From assembly GCA_029565395.1 (NCBI GenBank), contig JAKQOG010000213.1:1-33936 (forward strand): DNA of 33,936 bases, written 5' to 3'. The notes beneath the pieces are model-generated. The model was not told the DNA's origin and did not search any database. It was given only the letters and a program-made list of their open reading frames with translations. Positions 1 through 7,558 of the stretch are shown here, one piece after another (positions within the stretch are counted from its first letter, which is position 1; every line of letters starts with the position of its first letter). The DNA comes from Candidatus Hydrogenedentota bacterium. Lineage in GTDB: Bacteria; Hydrogenedentota; Hydrogenedentia; Hydrogenedentales; CAILVY01. The translations under genes and the position numbers were made by a program.

Positions 1-32
1 GATTTGGGTCAATCGTTTGGATTGCTATAGAT

Positions 33-539
33 ATGAAACAAAAAAGAATCTTATCAACCGCCGAGCAGTATCTAATAGGGTCTTTTTTGTTAATATTTAC
101 AGTAATTTTTTTCTTTTTAGTGATCCTCCCTATTTTTACAAAGCACAATGCAGTTATAATTATTTTGATATTCTCATTAATATGGTTTTTCCCCTTTATT
201 CTCTACTTGTTGGAGAGAAATCGTTCGCCAATACAAAAATGGTCTCTCAAAGCATCCGCGGGGTTGCTAAGCTTGGGGAGTATGATAATTGCCTTATCTT
301 TAATTATCTTCTGCGCAAAGGGGGTACGTGAAACATTCACACTTTGGGAGACTGTTAAAAATGGAGGAACTCAGCCAGAAGAAGCCTTAAAATGTCTATT
401 TTATGTCGTGTTATTGTTTGGTTTGTTTATTTTAGGACTCGTATTCCTTTTAAGATCAATTGTTTTTTTCTCCGTTATGTGCGGAGCCCCTGCCAAAAAT
501 GCCTTTGTGCTTATGTCATCTCAAAAACAAGTGGATTAG
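33..539 (+). CDS. Small multi-pass membrane protein, unknown function
   Basis: This 168-residue protein matches no family I recognise. Four hydrophobic stretches are visible at about residues 13-35, 39-59, 73-95 and 121-147. They are separated by short polar loops, and the C-terminus is polar (SSQKQVD). That pattern indicates an integral inner-membrane protein with both ends probably cytoplasmic. There is no signal peptide and no catalytic motif. The ATG at 33 is the first in frame, but no strong ribosome binding site precedes it, and only 32 bases of upstream sequence are available, so the start is tentative. The gene is much richer in A and T than most of the window, which may point to recent acquisition or weak expression constraint. 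It converges on the purine permease, with a hairpin at 663-699 between them. Confidence 0.6.
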   Translation: MKQKRILSTAEQYLIGSFLLIFTVIFFFLVILPIFTKHNAVIIILIFSLIWFFPFILYLLERNRSPIQKWSLKASAGLLSLGSMIIALSLIIFCAKGVRETFTLWETVKNGGTQPEEALKCLFYVVLLFGLFILGLVFLLRSIVFFSVMCGAPAKNAFVLMSSQKQVD

Positions 540-662
540 TGTATTCTTTTCCACTGGTGTTTTATATACTTCTCATATTCTATCTGTCATCAATATCTTC
601 TTAAAAATGCCCATAAGCATGACTCTTTACAACTGTAGCTCGTATTCCTTTATTTTAGGAAT

Positions 663-699
663 GCGTTTCATGGAAATCCGCTTCCATGAGTAATAACGC
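663..699. terminator. Hairpin between convergent genes
   Basis: TCATGGAA (668-675) pairs perfectly with TTCCATGA (682-689) across a 6-nt loop. An outer GCGTT/AACGC pair (663-667 with 695-699) extends it past a 5-nt bulge. It lies downstream of the membrane protein gene and between convergent genes, as a terminator would. There is no T-tract, so it may be a Rho-type or transcript-stabilising structure. Confidence 0.35.
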
Positions 700-708
700 C
701 TCGTGTAA

Positions 709-846
709 TGGGAGGATTTCAGATTTTCATGGTTTTTGGATCGCACCTTGTTTGGAAAGCGCGGAGCCATCTATTACACCACTTTTGTAGTCGAAAATGA
801 TGCGGCTGAGGTTCAGGCATACTATCAACCATTTCAAGAAGGCTGA
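709..846 (+). pseudogene. Orphan reading frame, possible 3' gene remnant
   Basis: Bases 540-866 hold no convincing intact gene. One frame from a stop at 706-708 to a TGA at 844-846 is open for 45 codons and reads like real protein (for example GAIYYTTFVVENDAAEVQAY). It has no ATG. An ATG at 725 preceded by GGGAGG lies in a different frame that closes after 23 codons. The pattern fits the decayed end of a gene or a small frameshifted gene. I do not recognise the family. It could equally be a chance frame. Confidence 0.22.
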
Positions 847-866
847 TTGTTGAGAGCGGGCCGCGG

Positions 867-2228
867 TTATTGCATGAGGCAGGCGTATCGGAAGGCGAAT
901 GCGGCGGCGACGAAGTACATGAGGGGGTGTACTTCGCGGCCGCGTCCTGCGAGGAGTTTTATCATTGCGTAGGAGACGCATCCGGCGGCGATGCCTTCGG
1001 TGATGCCGTAGCCGAAGATCATCATGGCGACGGTGAGATAGGCGGGGAGGCTCTCGGTGATGTCGCTCCATTGTATGTTGCGGAGTGGGGCGAGCATGAG
1101 GAGTCCGACGACGATGAGGGCGGGTGCAACGGCGGGATACATGGCCACAAAGCTGTTCTGAATGCCGAGCGCGGCATAGTAATCCGGGCCGATGTTGTGT
1201 CCGGCGATGGCGATAAGGGGGGCGAAGGCGAGCGCGGCGACGAAGCATATCGCGGCGACGATTGCCGCGAGGCCGGTGCGCGCGCCCGCGGCGACGCCGG
1301 TGGCGCTTTCGATGTAGGCGGTGACGGTGGAGGTGCCGAGCAGTGCGCCGGTGCAGGTGGCAAGGGCGTCGGAAAAGAAGGCATGGCCGGCGCGCGGGAT
1401 TTTTCCTTCGGGGGTGACAAATCCGGCCTGGGTGCCGACGCCGACGAGGGTGCCGACAGTGTCAAAGAGGATGAGGAAGAAAAAGAGACCGATGGCGACG
1501 AGAGCGTCCTGCCAACGGGTGATCAATTCAGTGAAGTTGAGTTGAAACATGGTTTCGGTGGAAAGCGGAGTGGTTTTCCATTCGAAGGGGATGACGCCGG
1601 TGGCAAGGCCGAGGCCGGCAGTGATTAAAATGCCGGCGAGGATCGCGCCGCGGAAGTTCCAGGCCATCATGGCGGCGATCAGGATCACGCCGAAGAGGCA
1701 GAGGAGGGGCGCGCCGTGTTTCAGGCTTCCGAGGGAAACCATGGTGGCGGGGCTGAGCACCACCACGCCGCCCCATTGGAGGCCGATGAATCCGATGAAG
1801 AGGCCGATGGCGGGGCCGATGGAGTTTTTAAGGCATGCGGGGAAGATTTCGAGGACTTTTTCGCGGGTGCGGAAGATGGAGAGGAGCAGGAAGAGCACGC
1901 CGGAGATAAACACGATGGCGAGGCCGGCCTGCCATGAGAATTTCATGGCCATGACGATGGTGAATGCGAACAGGAAGTTTTCGCCCATGCCGGGGGCGAG
2001 CCCGAAGGGATAGCGTGCGATGAGGCCCATGTACAGGCAGCCCAAGGCGGAGGAGAGACAGGTAGCGACGAGTACCGCGCCGAAGTTCATGCCCGCCATG
2101 GAAAGGACGGTGGGCTGTACAAAAATGATGTAGCTCATGGTGGCGAAGGTGGTGATGCCGCCGATGCATTCGCGGCGGAAATTTGATCCGGATGCTTGAA
2201 TTCCGAAATAGCGGTCAATGAACTCCAT
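867..2228 (-). CDS. NCS2-family purine permease (AzgA/GhxP-type: adenine, guanine, hypoxanthine)
   Basis: A 453-residue inner-membrane transporter, predicted to import purine bases with protons. It has many hydrophobic segments and the AzgA-subfamily signatures: an N-terminal GGITTFATMSYIIFVQP block, GLAPGMGENFLFAF, a DTVGTLVGVGTQAGF segment at about 270-285, and GTSTVTAYIESATGVAAGARTGL around 315-340. These are substrate-site regions in the family, and the length matches it. The start at 2228 is fixed by a strong GGAGGGG site 8 bases upstream. The frame stays open back to 2477, but that extension would be translated MITE and promoter sequence and is not credible. A TTGACC-17-TACAAT promoter lies directly upstream. 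The exact base specificity cannot be read from the sequence. PurA near the right end of the window is the only other purine-related gene. Confidence 0.9.
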   Translation of the reverse strand: MEFIDRYFGIQASGSNFRRECIGGITTFATMSYIIFVQPTVLSMAGMNFGAVLVATCLSSALGCLYMGLIARYPFGLAPGMGENFLFAFTIVMAMKFSWQAGLAIVFISGVLFLLLSIFRTREKVLEIFPACLKNSIGPAIGLFIGFIGLQWGGVVVLSPATMVSLGSLKHGAPLLCLFGVILIAAMMAWNFRGAILAGILITAGLGLATGVIPFEWKTTPLSTETMFQLNFTELITRWQDALVAIGLFFFLILFDTVGTLVGVGTQAGFVTPEGKIPRAGHAFFSDALATCTGALLGTSTVTAYIESATGVAAGARTGLAAIVAAICFVAALAFAPLIAIAGHNIGPDYYAALGIQNSFVAMYPAVAPALIVVGLLMLAPLRNIQWSDITESLPAYLTVAMMIFGYGITEGIAAGCVSYAMIKLLAGRGREVHPLMYFVAAAFAFRYACLMQ

Positions 2229-2267
2229 GGTCTCTGCCCCTCCGGTTAGCAGTTGGTTTCCAGTGTG

Positions 2268-2296
2268 ATTGTACAAAGCCTGAAGGAAAGGGTCAA
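2268..2296 (-). promoter_or_regulatory. Sigma70-like promoter of the purine permease
   Basis: On the minus strand TTGACC (2296-2291) and TACAAT (2273-2268) are separated by exactly 17 bases. Each hexamer differs from consensus at one position. The predicted start site near 2261 gives a leader of about 33 nt before the GGAGGGG site and the ATG at 2228. The MITE target duplication begins only 3 bases beyond the -35 element. Confidence 0.7.
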
Positions 2297-2309
2297 CCGG
2301 GAATTGCGG

Positions 2310-2451
2310 CAGGGCTATCGCACTAAAATTCCCCGCAAAATCGCTTTTGTCATTGGGTTGATTCAAACAAACGCTGGCAAATCCCTTGCGAAGGAGAGGC
2401 TCTGTTCTTGAGAAATGCCAATGTATCGGCTTTTTTAATGCGATAGCCCTG
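2310..2451 (-). mobile_element. 142-bp MITE, copy 1, with 10-bp target site duplication
   Basis: A non-coding element with 19-bp terminal inverted repeats, CAGGGCTATCGCANTAAAA, matching at 18 of 19 positions between the two ends. The perfect 10-bp direct repeat GGAATTGCGG flanks it at 2300-2309 and 2452-2461, which is the scar of transposition. A second copy lies at 14383-14524 in the opposite orientation. The two are the same length and differ at 5 of 142 positions by eye. It carries no transposase, so it must be moved in trans. A 10-bp duplication suits IS4-type transposases, but that link is inference. Orientation is given relative to copy 2. Confidence 0.9.
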
Positions 2452-2503
2452 GGAATTGCGGGTTGCGCGAAAAGCAAGAAGTATGTGTTGGAGATGAAAA
2501 CAA

Positions 2504-2512
2504 TGGTATAAT
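2504..2512 (+). promoter_or_regulatory. Extended -10 promoter for the carboxypeptidase gene
   Basis: TGGTATAAT is a perfect extended -10 element (TGnTATAAT). No good -35 element lies 16-18 bases upstream, which is tolerated for this promoter class. A start near 2519 would give a leader of about 78 nt before the GGAGG site and the ATG at 2597. Confidence 0.55.
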
Positions 2513-2596
2513 CGCAAAGACATGAGGACGGTGCGATAAATTAGGAGCAGGCGTGGTTCAGGAAATTCTGAAATTTAACTGCCTTTTGGAGGTTGT

Positions 2597-5302
2597 ATGA
2601 AGTTCTGGCGTTTCTATGGGATTGTTTTCGGTTTTTTCTTTTATTTCGTGGCGGCAACTATGCCCTCGGCATGGGCGGACCATGCGCGGCTTGGGACGGT
2701 GTATGTGCTGGAGGTTGAGGCCCCCGATCCGGGCTTGCTCTCGTTTCTGAGTCAAAATGACTTTGATTTTGACCGAGTCAGCGGCGGGAAAGTGCAGATT
2801 TACGCGGATAAGGCCGAAGTGGCGTGGCTGGAGTCTCTGGGGGTGGAGTATTGCCTGGTGGAGCAGCAGCCGAATCCCCCGCAATTCGATCTCGATGCCA
2901 AGGGTTTGGGGGTGTATCACAGTTACGCATCGATGGTTTCCGAGCTTCAAGCCTATGCCACGGCAAATCCCAGCATTACCCAATTGGTCAACTTGGGCAC
3001 ATCCGTTCTGGGCCGCGCCATTTATGCCCTGCTCATCACCGATAATCCTGGCGTGGAGGAAGATGAACCGGAGTTTAAATATGTTGCGAATATGCACGGG
3101 GACGAGGTGGTGGGGTACGAGATGTGCCTTTATCTTATCGATCTTTTGCTTGACAAATACGGCGATGAGGACACGGAAGGGGTGCGTATCACCGATCTTG
3201 TGAATGAGAGTGAACTCTGGATTGTGCCGACCATGAATCCGGACGGGCATGAATTGGGTCAGCGGTACAATGCCAATGGTTACGATCTCAACCGGTATTT
3301 TCCGAGTTGGGTGGATGAAGGCCCGTATGGAAACATTTATGACGGGGATTCCCTGGGAGATACGGGGCGCCAAAAAGAGATTCAAGTCATCATGCAATGG
3401 AGCGCCGCGCACAGTTTCACGCTATCCGCCAATTTTCATGGCGGGGAACTGGTGGCCAATTATCCGTATGATGAAAACATGAACGGCGATCCGTACGGCG
3501 GTTACAGCGCGTGTCCGGACGATGATTTGTTTATTTATCTCTCAGAAACGTATACCCAATACAACCTGCCCATGTGGAACAGCACAGACTTTGAGCATGG
3601 GATCACCAATGGTTCCGCGTGGTATACCGTTTATGGCGGCATGCAGGATTGGAACTATCTGTATTTAAGCGACAACGAGATCACCCTGGAAATTTCTTTA
3701 AGCAAAACACCCTCCCAAAGCACGCTGCCGACGTTCTGGTCGCAAAACAAGGAATCCATGCTGAGCTATCTGGAGGCGGGGCATATCGGGGTACGCGGGG
3801 TGGTGCGCGATGCGGATACGGGCGATCCGCTATATGCGAAAATCGAAGTTACGGGGAATACCCAGCCGGTATATACCGATCCGGATGCGGGCGACTACCA
3901 CCGCCCGCTCCTGCCTGGAACCTATTCCATCACGGTTTCCGCCCCATGGCATATTTCGCAGACCATCACCGGCATTGCGGTAAGCAGTGGCGCGGCCACG
4001 CGGATGGATGTCAATCTTCTGTCCGTTGTGAGCGGCGGCGAAGTGCTGTGTGAGCAAACGCTGGACGGCGCGCATGAATATGTGCCCAACGGCAGTACGG
4101 CCACGGGCACGGCCACCTTTGTTTTAACCGATCCTGAAACGGTCATTCTTCGGTTGTCCCACAATGTACAAAATGCGACAGCAGCGCATGTTCATGTGGG
4201 CAATCCTGGGGAAGCGGGGGCGGTGCTGTATAACCTTGGCGGACCCGCGAGTCCGATTTTTTATGCGCTTACCCTAACGCAGTACGAGCAGATTGTTACG
4301 GGCCACTTTATCAATATCCACAGTGAAGCCTACACGGGCGGTGAGATTCGGTGTGACTTGAATTGCGTTGCCGGGGAAGGAGAAGGCGGAGAGGAGGGCG
4401 CAATCGAGGGTGAGGGAGGTGAAGAAGGGAGTATCGAAGGAGAAGGCGGTGAAGAAGGCATAGTCGAAGGGGAAGGTGGTGAAGAAGGAATCCTTGAAGG
4501 GGAAGGTGGTGAAGAAGGAATTCTCGAAGGCGAGGGTGGTGAAGAAGGAATTCTCGAAGGTGAGGGTGGCGAAGAAGGAATCCTCGAAGGTGAGGGTGGC
4601 GAAGAAGGCCTAGTCGAAGGCGAGGGTGGTGAAGAAGGCCTAGTCGAAGGTGAGGGCGGTGAAGAAGGCCTAGTCGAAGGCGAGGGTGGCGAAGAAGGTA
4701 TCCTCGAAGGGGAGGGCGGTGAAGAAGGAATTCTCGAAGGAGAAGGTGGCGAAGAAGGCCTAGTCGAAGGCGAGGGTGGTGAAGAAGGCATAGTCGAAGG
4801 GGAAGGTGGCGAAGAAGGAATTCTCGAAGGGGAAGGTGGTGAAGAAGGTATCCTCGAAGGGGAGGGCGGTGAAGAAGGAATTCTCGAAGGGGAAGGTGGC
4901 GGAGAAGGCGTCCTTGAGGGCGAAGGATCACCGGCTGAGGGAGAAGGAGTGAGTGAAGGAGAAGGGGCAAGCGAAGGTGAAGGAATTTATGAAGGTGAAG
5001 GCGGCGATGAGATCCATAGTGCGGATCAGAATGGAGACCATCAAATAAATCTTTCCGAGTTGTTGCGGGTGATTCAGTTTTTCAATTCAGGCGGATATCA
5101 TTGTCAGACTGGTACGGAGGATGGTTTTGCTCCTGGAGCAGGCGATCAGACATGTGCTCCGCATGACAATGACTACAATACCCAGGATTGGCTGATTAAC
5201 CTGTCCGAACTGCTTCGGCTAATCCAGTTTTTCAATTCAGGCGGATATCACGCCTGCGAAGGCAGTGAAGATGGATTTTGCCCGGGAATTTATGGCCGGT
5301 AA
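2597..5302 (+). CDS. Secreted M14 zinc carboxypeptidase with CHRD domain, acidic repeats and EF-hand-like tail
   Basis: A 901-residue exported protein. Residues 1-27 form a signal peptide ending AWA. The M14 peptidase domain has zinc ligands H167 and E170 (HGDE) and H281 (NFHGGELVANYP), and catalytic E365 (ITLEIS). The NFHGGELVANYP block resembles the carboxypeptidase D/N/E branch, which removes C-terminal residues. A transthyretin-like fold follows (about 395-480, GVRGVVRDADTGDP). Next comes a CHRD domain (about 485-590) with HVHVGNPGEAG. Residues 594-773 are 18 copies of a 10-residue acidic repeat, followed by looser EGEG sequence. From 809, two copies of an INLSELLR-IQFFNSGGYH unit each follow an EF-hand-like loop. 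The first loop, DQNGDHQINLSE, has full calcium-type spacing and the second is degenerate. The tail probably serves in attachment or sorting. GGAGG precedes the ATG. The gene appears monocistronic. Confidence 0.92.
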   Translation: MKFWRFYGIVFGFFFYFVAATMPSAWADHARLGTVYVLEVEAPDPGLLSFLSQNDFDFDRVSGGKVQIYADKAEVAWLESLGVEYCLVEQQPNPPQFDLDAKGLGVYHSYASMVSELQAYATANPSITQLVNLGTSVLGRAIYALLITDNPGVEEDEPEFKYVANMHGDEVVGYEMCLYLIDLLLDKYGDEDTEGVRITDLVNESELWIVPTMNPDGHELGQRYNANGYDLNRYFPSWVDEGPYGNIYDGDSLGDTGRQKEIQVIMQWSAAHSFTLSANFHGGELVANYPYDENMNGDPYGGYSACPDDDLFIYLSETYTQYNLPMWNSTDFEHGITNGSAWYTVYGGMQDWNYLYLSDNEITLEISLSKTPSQSTLPTFWSQNKESMLSYLEAGHIGVRGVVRDADTGDPLYAKIEVTGNTQPVYTDPDAGDYHRPLLPGTYSITVSAPWHISQTITGIAVSSGAATRMDVNLLSVVSGGEVLCEQTLDGAHEYVPNGSTATGTATFVLTDPETVILRLSHNVQNATAAHVHVGNPGEAGAVLYNLGGPASPIFYALTLTQYEQIVTGHFINIHSEAYTGGEIRCDLNCVAGEGEGGEEGAIEGEGGEEGSIEGEGGEEGIVEGEGGEEGILEGEGGEEGILEGEGGEEGILEGEGGEEGILEGEGGEEGLVEGEGGEEGLVEGEGGEEGLVEGEGGEEGILEGEGGEEGILEGEGGEEGLVEGEGGEEGIVEGEGGEEGILEGEGGEEGILEGEGGEEGILEGEGGGEGVLEGEGSPAEGEGVSEGEGASEGEGIYEGEGGDEIHSADQNGDHQINLSELLRVIQFFNSGGYHCQTGTEDGFAPGAGDQTCAPHDNDYNTQDWLINLSELLRLIQFFNSGGYHACEGSEDGFCPGIYGR
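4376..4915 (+). repeat. 18 x 30-bp in-frame tandem repeat encoding EGEGGEEG(I/L/V)(L/V)
   Basis: Eighteen contiguous 30-base units lie inside the carboxypeptidase gene. Most encode EGEGGEEG followed by IL, LV or IV. The first two units end in AI and SI, and the last reads EGEGGGEGVL. Variation sits mainly at third codon positions and at the two variable residues. Neighbouring units share variants, as expected from slippage or unequal crossover. There are no spacers between units, so it is not a CRISPR array. Confidence 0.95.
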
Positions 5303-5308
5303 AGAATG

Positions 5309-5345
5309 AGCGCCGCTTCTGCCGGACGTGGCGGGAAGCGGCGCT
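5309..5345. terminator. Hairpin shared by convergent genes
   Basis: An 11-bp perfect inverted repeat, AGCGCCGCTTC (5309-5319) with GAAGCGGCGCT (5335-5345), has a 15-nt loop. It lies just after the carboxypeptidase stop and just before the pilin stop, so it can serve both strands. It lacks a T-tract on either side. Confidence 0.55.
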
Positions 5346-5389
5346 GCCTCTATCGGTAAACCCATGCGGGGGTAAATCGCTGGAAGTGA

Positions 5390-5824
5390 TTAGTCCAATT
5401 GGCCCAGTACTGGGCTGTCTGCATTTGCTTCGGCCATGACTTGGTAATGCACGATGCCGGAGGGGTCTACATAAAACCCGTGAAAACCGGTGTTCCCGAA
5501 ATCGGTGGGCGTGGCCCGTGCGGCAAACGTGGAGCCGTCGCCTTCGACGGTAAATAGATACCCGCTGCGCTCCGAGGTCCAGTTTCCGGACAGATACGGC
5601 GGATTGGCCGTGGTCAAGGTGTCGAAATCAGGCGCATAGGTCAAATTCACCGTATTGTAAGTCAGTTGCGCATTCAACACCGTTCGCAACGAGCCTACTG
5701 CGTTGGATTCATTGGCCTGGATGCGGGTCCGCAGATAATTGGGTACTGCTACGGCCACCATGATCGCAATGATCTCCACCACAATCATGAGTTCGATAAG
5801 AGTGAAGCCTGCATTCTTCCTCAT
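5390..5824 (-). CDS. Type IV pilin / type II secretion pseudopilin-like protein
   Basis: A 144-residue prepilin. It opens MRKNAGFTLIELMIVVEI, with the prepilin peptidase site after G6, F7 as the methylated first mature residue, and E11 as the conserved Glu5 of the mature protein. A hydrophobic N-terminal helix (7-28) continues into an amphipathic stretch, YLRTRIQANESNAVGSLRT, typical of pilin alpha-1. The C-terminal globular part is short and contains GYLFTVEGDGSTFAARATP, common in bacterial major-pilin-like and GspG-like proteins. The start at 5824 is chosen because GGAGG lies about 9 bases upstream and because it puts the class III leader at the N-terminus. No assembly genes are nearby, so it is an orphan that would depend on machinery elsewhere. 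Whether it is a pilus subunit or a pseudopilin cannot be decided. Confidence 0.9.
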   Translation of the reverse strand: MRKNAGFTLIELMIVVEIIAIMVAVAVPNYLRTRIQANESNAVGSLRTVLNAQLTYNTVNLTYAPDFDTLTTANPPYLSGNWTSERSGYLFTVEGDGSTFAARATPTDFGNTGFHGFYVDPSGIVHYQVMAEANADSPVLGQLD

Positions 5825-6077
5825 AGCGTATCCTCCAGTGTTGGTTGGTTCCATTCTCCAGGTACTGCACCAATAGTTAAGCAAAGTTTGGACCAATCGT
5901 CTAACGTGTTTTCTGGCAACAGGTTAGCTTCTTGGTGATGCGCCAAGTGCTTACATTTTTGGGTTCCAAATGACAAAATTTGTGAAACCGTGGCCTCACA
6001 GGTGCAAATTCCGTCATGCTTGCGTTACTATAAGCGGGTTTTGAGCACAACATATCATGATAGGAAGATTGTTGACT

Positions 6078-6725
6078 ATGTGGAAGGTCTTGTTTACGGC
6101 AGTTATCCTGGCGATCATGCTCCACGCCTGTGGCTCCCAAGAAGAGCCTGATCGCGCTTCTTTTTTCTCGGAAGGAACAACAAACGCCTCTATGGCGGCG
6201 GCGGTTCACACGATGGACGTGGGAGATATTGAATCTTCCGTGACGATTGAAGTATTTCCCGCCACTGGATTTGAGGCCCCGAACATCTCAGTGGATATGG
6301 AAAAATCCATTAAGGGACAGTTCACGCAGTGTACTATCACTATTAAACCACCTTATCCCGCCAGTCTGCCGTTGGAATTCCGCGTGACACCCCGCGACCC
6401 CATTCCAGGGTCGAAACGGCCGGTGGTCTTACGCGGGTCGATTTTGCGCGAAAATCAGCCCGTGCAACCGTTCAACCTCACATTGGGAGAGTCCTCCCCG
6501 AACAAAGTGTTTCCTGTAAGAGTGCCCTACGATCCCCTGCAGGGGCTGCAGCAGCCTGTGAAAACGCTGCTGGTGTTTGCTCAAGTGGAAGCTTTCTTCC
6601 TGCCGGAAGGAACCGATGCGGCTTCGCTGGATATCGCATCGGCTCAGCCGGAGAATGGCATCAGCGGCGCAATTATGAGTAATCCCGTCCGCATCAACTT
6701 TGTTTCCGCAGAGGGCAAGCCATGA
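6078..6725 (+). CDS. Putative lipoprotein, unknown function
   Basis: A 215-residue protein of no family I recognise. The N-terminus is a type II signal peptide: a basic start (MWKVLF), a hydrophobic core and the lipobox-like LHAC with C18 as the lipidated residue, followed by a polar linker (GSQEEPDR). The rest is soluble, with beta-rich patches such as GQFTQCTITIKPPYPASLPLEFRV, suggesting a periplasmic or outer-membrane-attached domain. I prefer the ATG at 6078, preceded by AGGAAG at a workable distance, over the in-frame ATG at 6057, which has no clear site. The stop codon overlaps the start of the deacetylase gene by four bases (ATGA), indicating translational coupling and a shared operon. 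Bases 5825-6077, between this gene and the divergent pilin, show no promoter I can defend. Confidence 0.7.
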   Translation: MWKVLFTAVILAIMLHACGSQEEPDRASFFSEGTTNASMAAAVHTMDVGDIESSVTIEVFPATGFEAPNISVDMEKSIKGQFTQCTITIKPPYPASLPLEFRVTPRDPIPGSKRPVVLRGSILRENQPVQPFNLTLGESSPNKVFPVRVPYDPLQGLQQPVKTLLVFAQVEAFFLPEGTDAASLDIASAQPENGISGAIMSNPVRINFVSAEGKP

Positions 6726-7555
6726 ATATCGTGTGCATTGGCGCGCATCCCGACGATTCGGAATATTATGCAGGCGGAACCTTGGTGAAATGGGCCAGGA
6801 ACGGCCATCGCGTGCTTGTCGTCTCGCTGACCAATGGCGATATTGGCCATTTCACCATGGCTGGGGGTGTGTTGGCGCGCCGCCGGGCTGCGGAGGCCCG
6901 GAAATCGGCGGAGCGCGCGGGTGTAAGTGAATGCGTGCTTGACTTTCACGACGGTGAATTGATGCCCACCCTGGAAGTGCGCAAGGCGGTGGTCAAGCTT
7001 ATTCGTGAGTTTGAAGCTGATATTGTACTGACGCATCGCCCGTGGGATTATCACCCGGACCACCGATATTGCGCTATGGCCGTACAGGACGCCGCCTTTA
7101 TGGTTACCGTCCCCTTTTTCTGTCCTGATATCCCCGCGCTTAAAAAAAATCCTGTGTTTTTGTATATGATGGACACCTTCACCAAACCCGCTCCGCTCCG
7201 GCCCGATATTGCCGTGGCCGTGGATGATGTAATGGACGTGAAGTGGTCCCTGCTCGACGCGATGGAATCGCAATTCTATGAATGGCTGCCGTGGCTCGAA
7301 GGACGGCTCGGCGAAGTGCCTGCCGATCCGGTGCAGCGCCGTGTTTGGCTTGAAAAGACTTTTTCCCCGTATTTCAAGGGATTCGCGCGAGGCGCCCGGA
7401 AAGCGCTCGAAAAATATTATGGTGCGGCGGCAGCCAAGGGCGTCGTCCATGCGGAACTGTTTGAGATTTGCGAATATGGCCGCCAGCCATCGTCAAAAGA
7501 GATTCTGGACCTTTTTCCCTTTCTTCCACGCTTAAAACCCAAACGAGGAGAATGA
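6722..7555 (+). CDS. PIG-L / LmbE-family zinc deacetylase
   Basis: A 277-residue metal-dependent hydrolase. Members of this family remove N-acetyl groups from sugars such as GlcNAc-inositol or GlcNAc conjugates. The signature AHPDD is at residues 8-12 (H9, D11 and D12 as metal ligand and base) in the GAHPDDSEYYAGG context. The second motif, THRPWDYHPDHR (104-115), supplies the remaining ligand histidine. The length is usual for the family. There is no signal peptide, so it acts in the cytoplasm. It overlaps the upstream lipoprotein gene by four bases and lies 3 bases before the SIMPL-like gene, so the three form one operon. The substrate is unknown. A role in modifying or recycling an amino-sugar glycan would fit the glycosidases nearby but is inference. 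Confidence 0.9.
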   Translation: MNIVCIGAHPDDSEYYAGGTLVKWARNGHRVLVVSLTNGDIGHFTMAGGVLARRRAAEARKSAERAGVSECVLDFHDGELMPTLEVRKAVVKLIREFEADIVLTHRPWDYHPDHRYCAMAVQDAAFMVTVPFFCPDIPALKKNPVFLYMMDTFTKPAPLRPDIAVAVDDVMDVKWSLLDAMESQFYEWLPWLEGRLGEVPADPVQRRVWLEKTFSPYFKGFARGARKALEKYYGAAAAKGVVHAELFEICEYGRQPSSKEILDLFPFLPRLKPKRGE

Positions 7556-7558
7556 TTC

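Noticed and set aside
870..1628. 252-residue plus-strand frame rich in Gly, Asp and Glu
   Set aside because: It is the antisense shadow of the purine permease and its composition is explained by codon bias.
2229..2477. An 83-residue N-terminal extension of the purine permease
   Set aside because: It would translate the promoter and the whole MITE, has no family homology, and the GGAGGGG site supports the start at 2228.
4376..4915. CRISPR-like array of 30-bp repeats
   Set aside because: The units are contiguous with no spacers, stay in frame and encode part of a secreted protein.
4311..4970. Long minus-strand Pro/Leu/Arg-rich frames
   Set aside because: They are the complement of the acidic repeat array, with no ribosome binding site and no plausible product.
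5825..6056. Sigma54-type promoter for the pilin gene
   Set aside because: TGGCGC and TGGTGC occur but no TTGC element lies at the required spacing.
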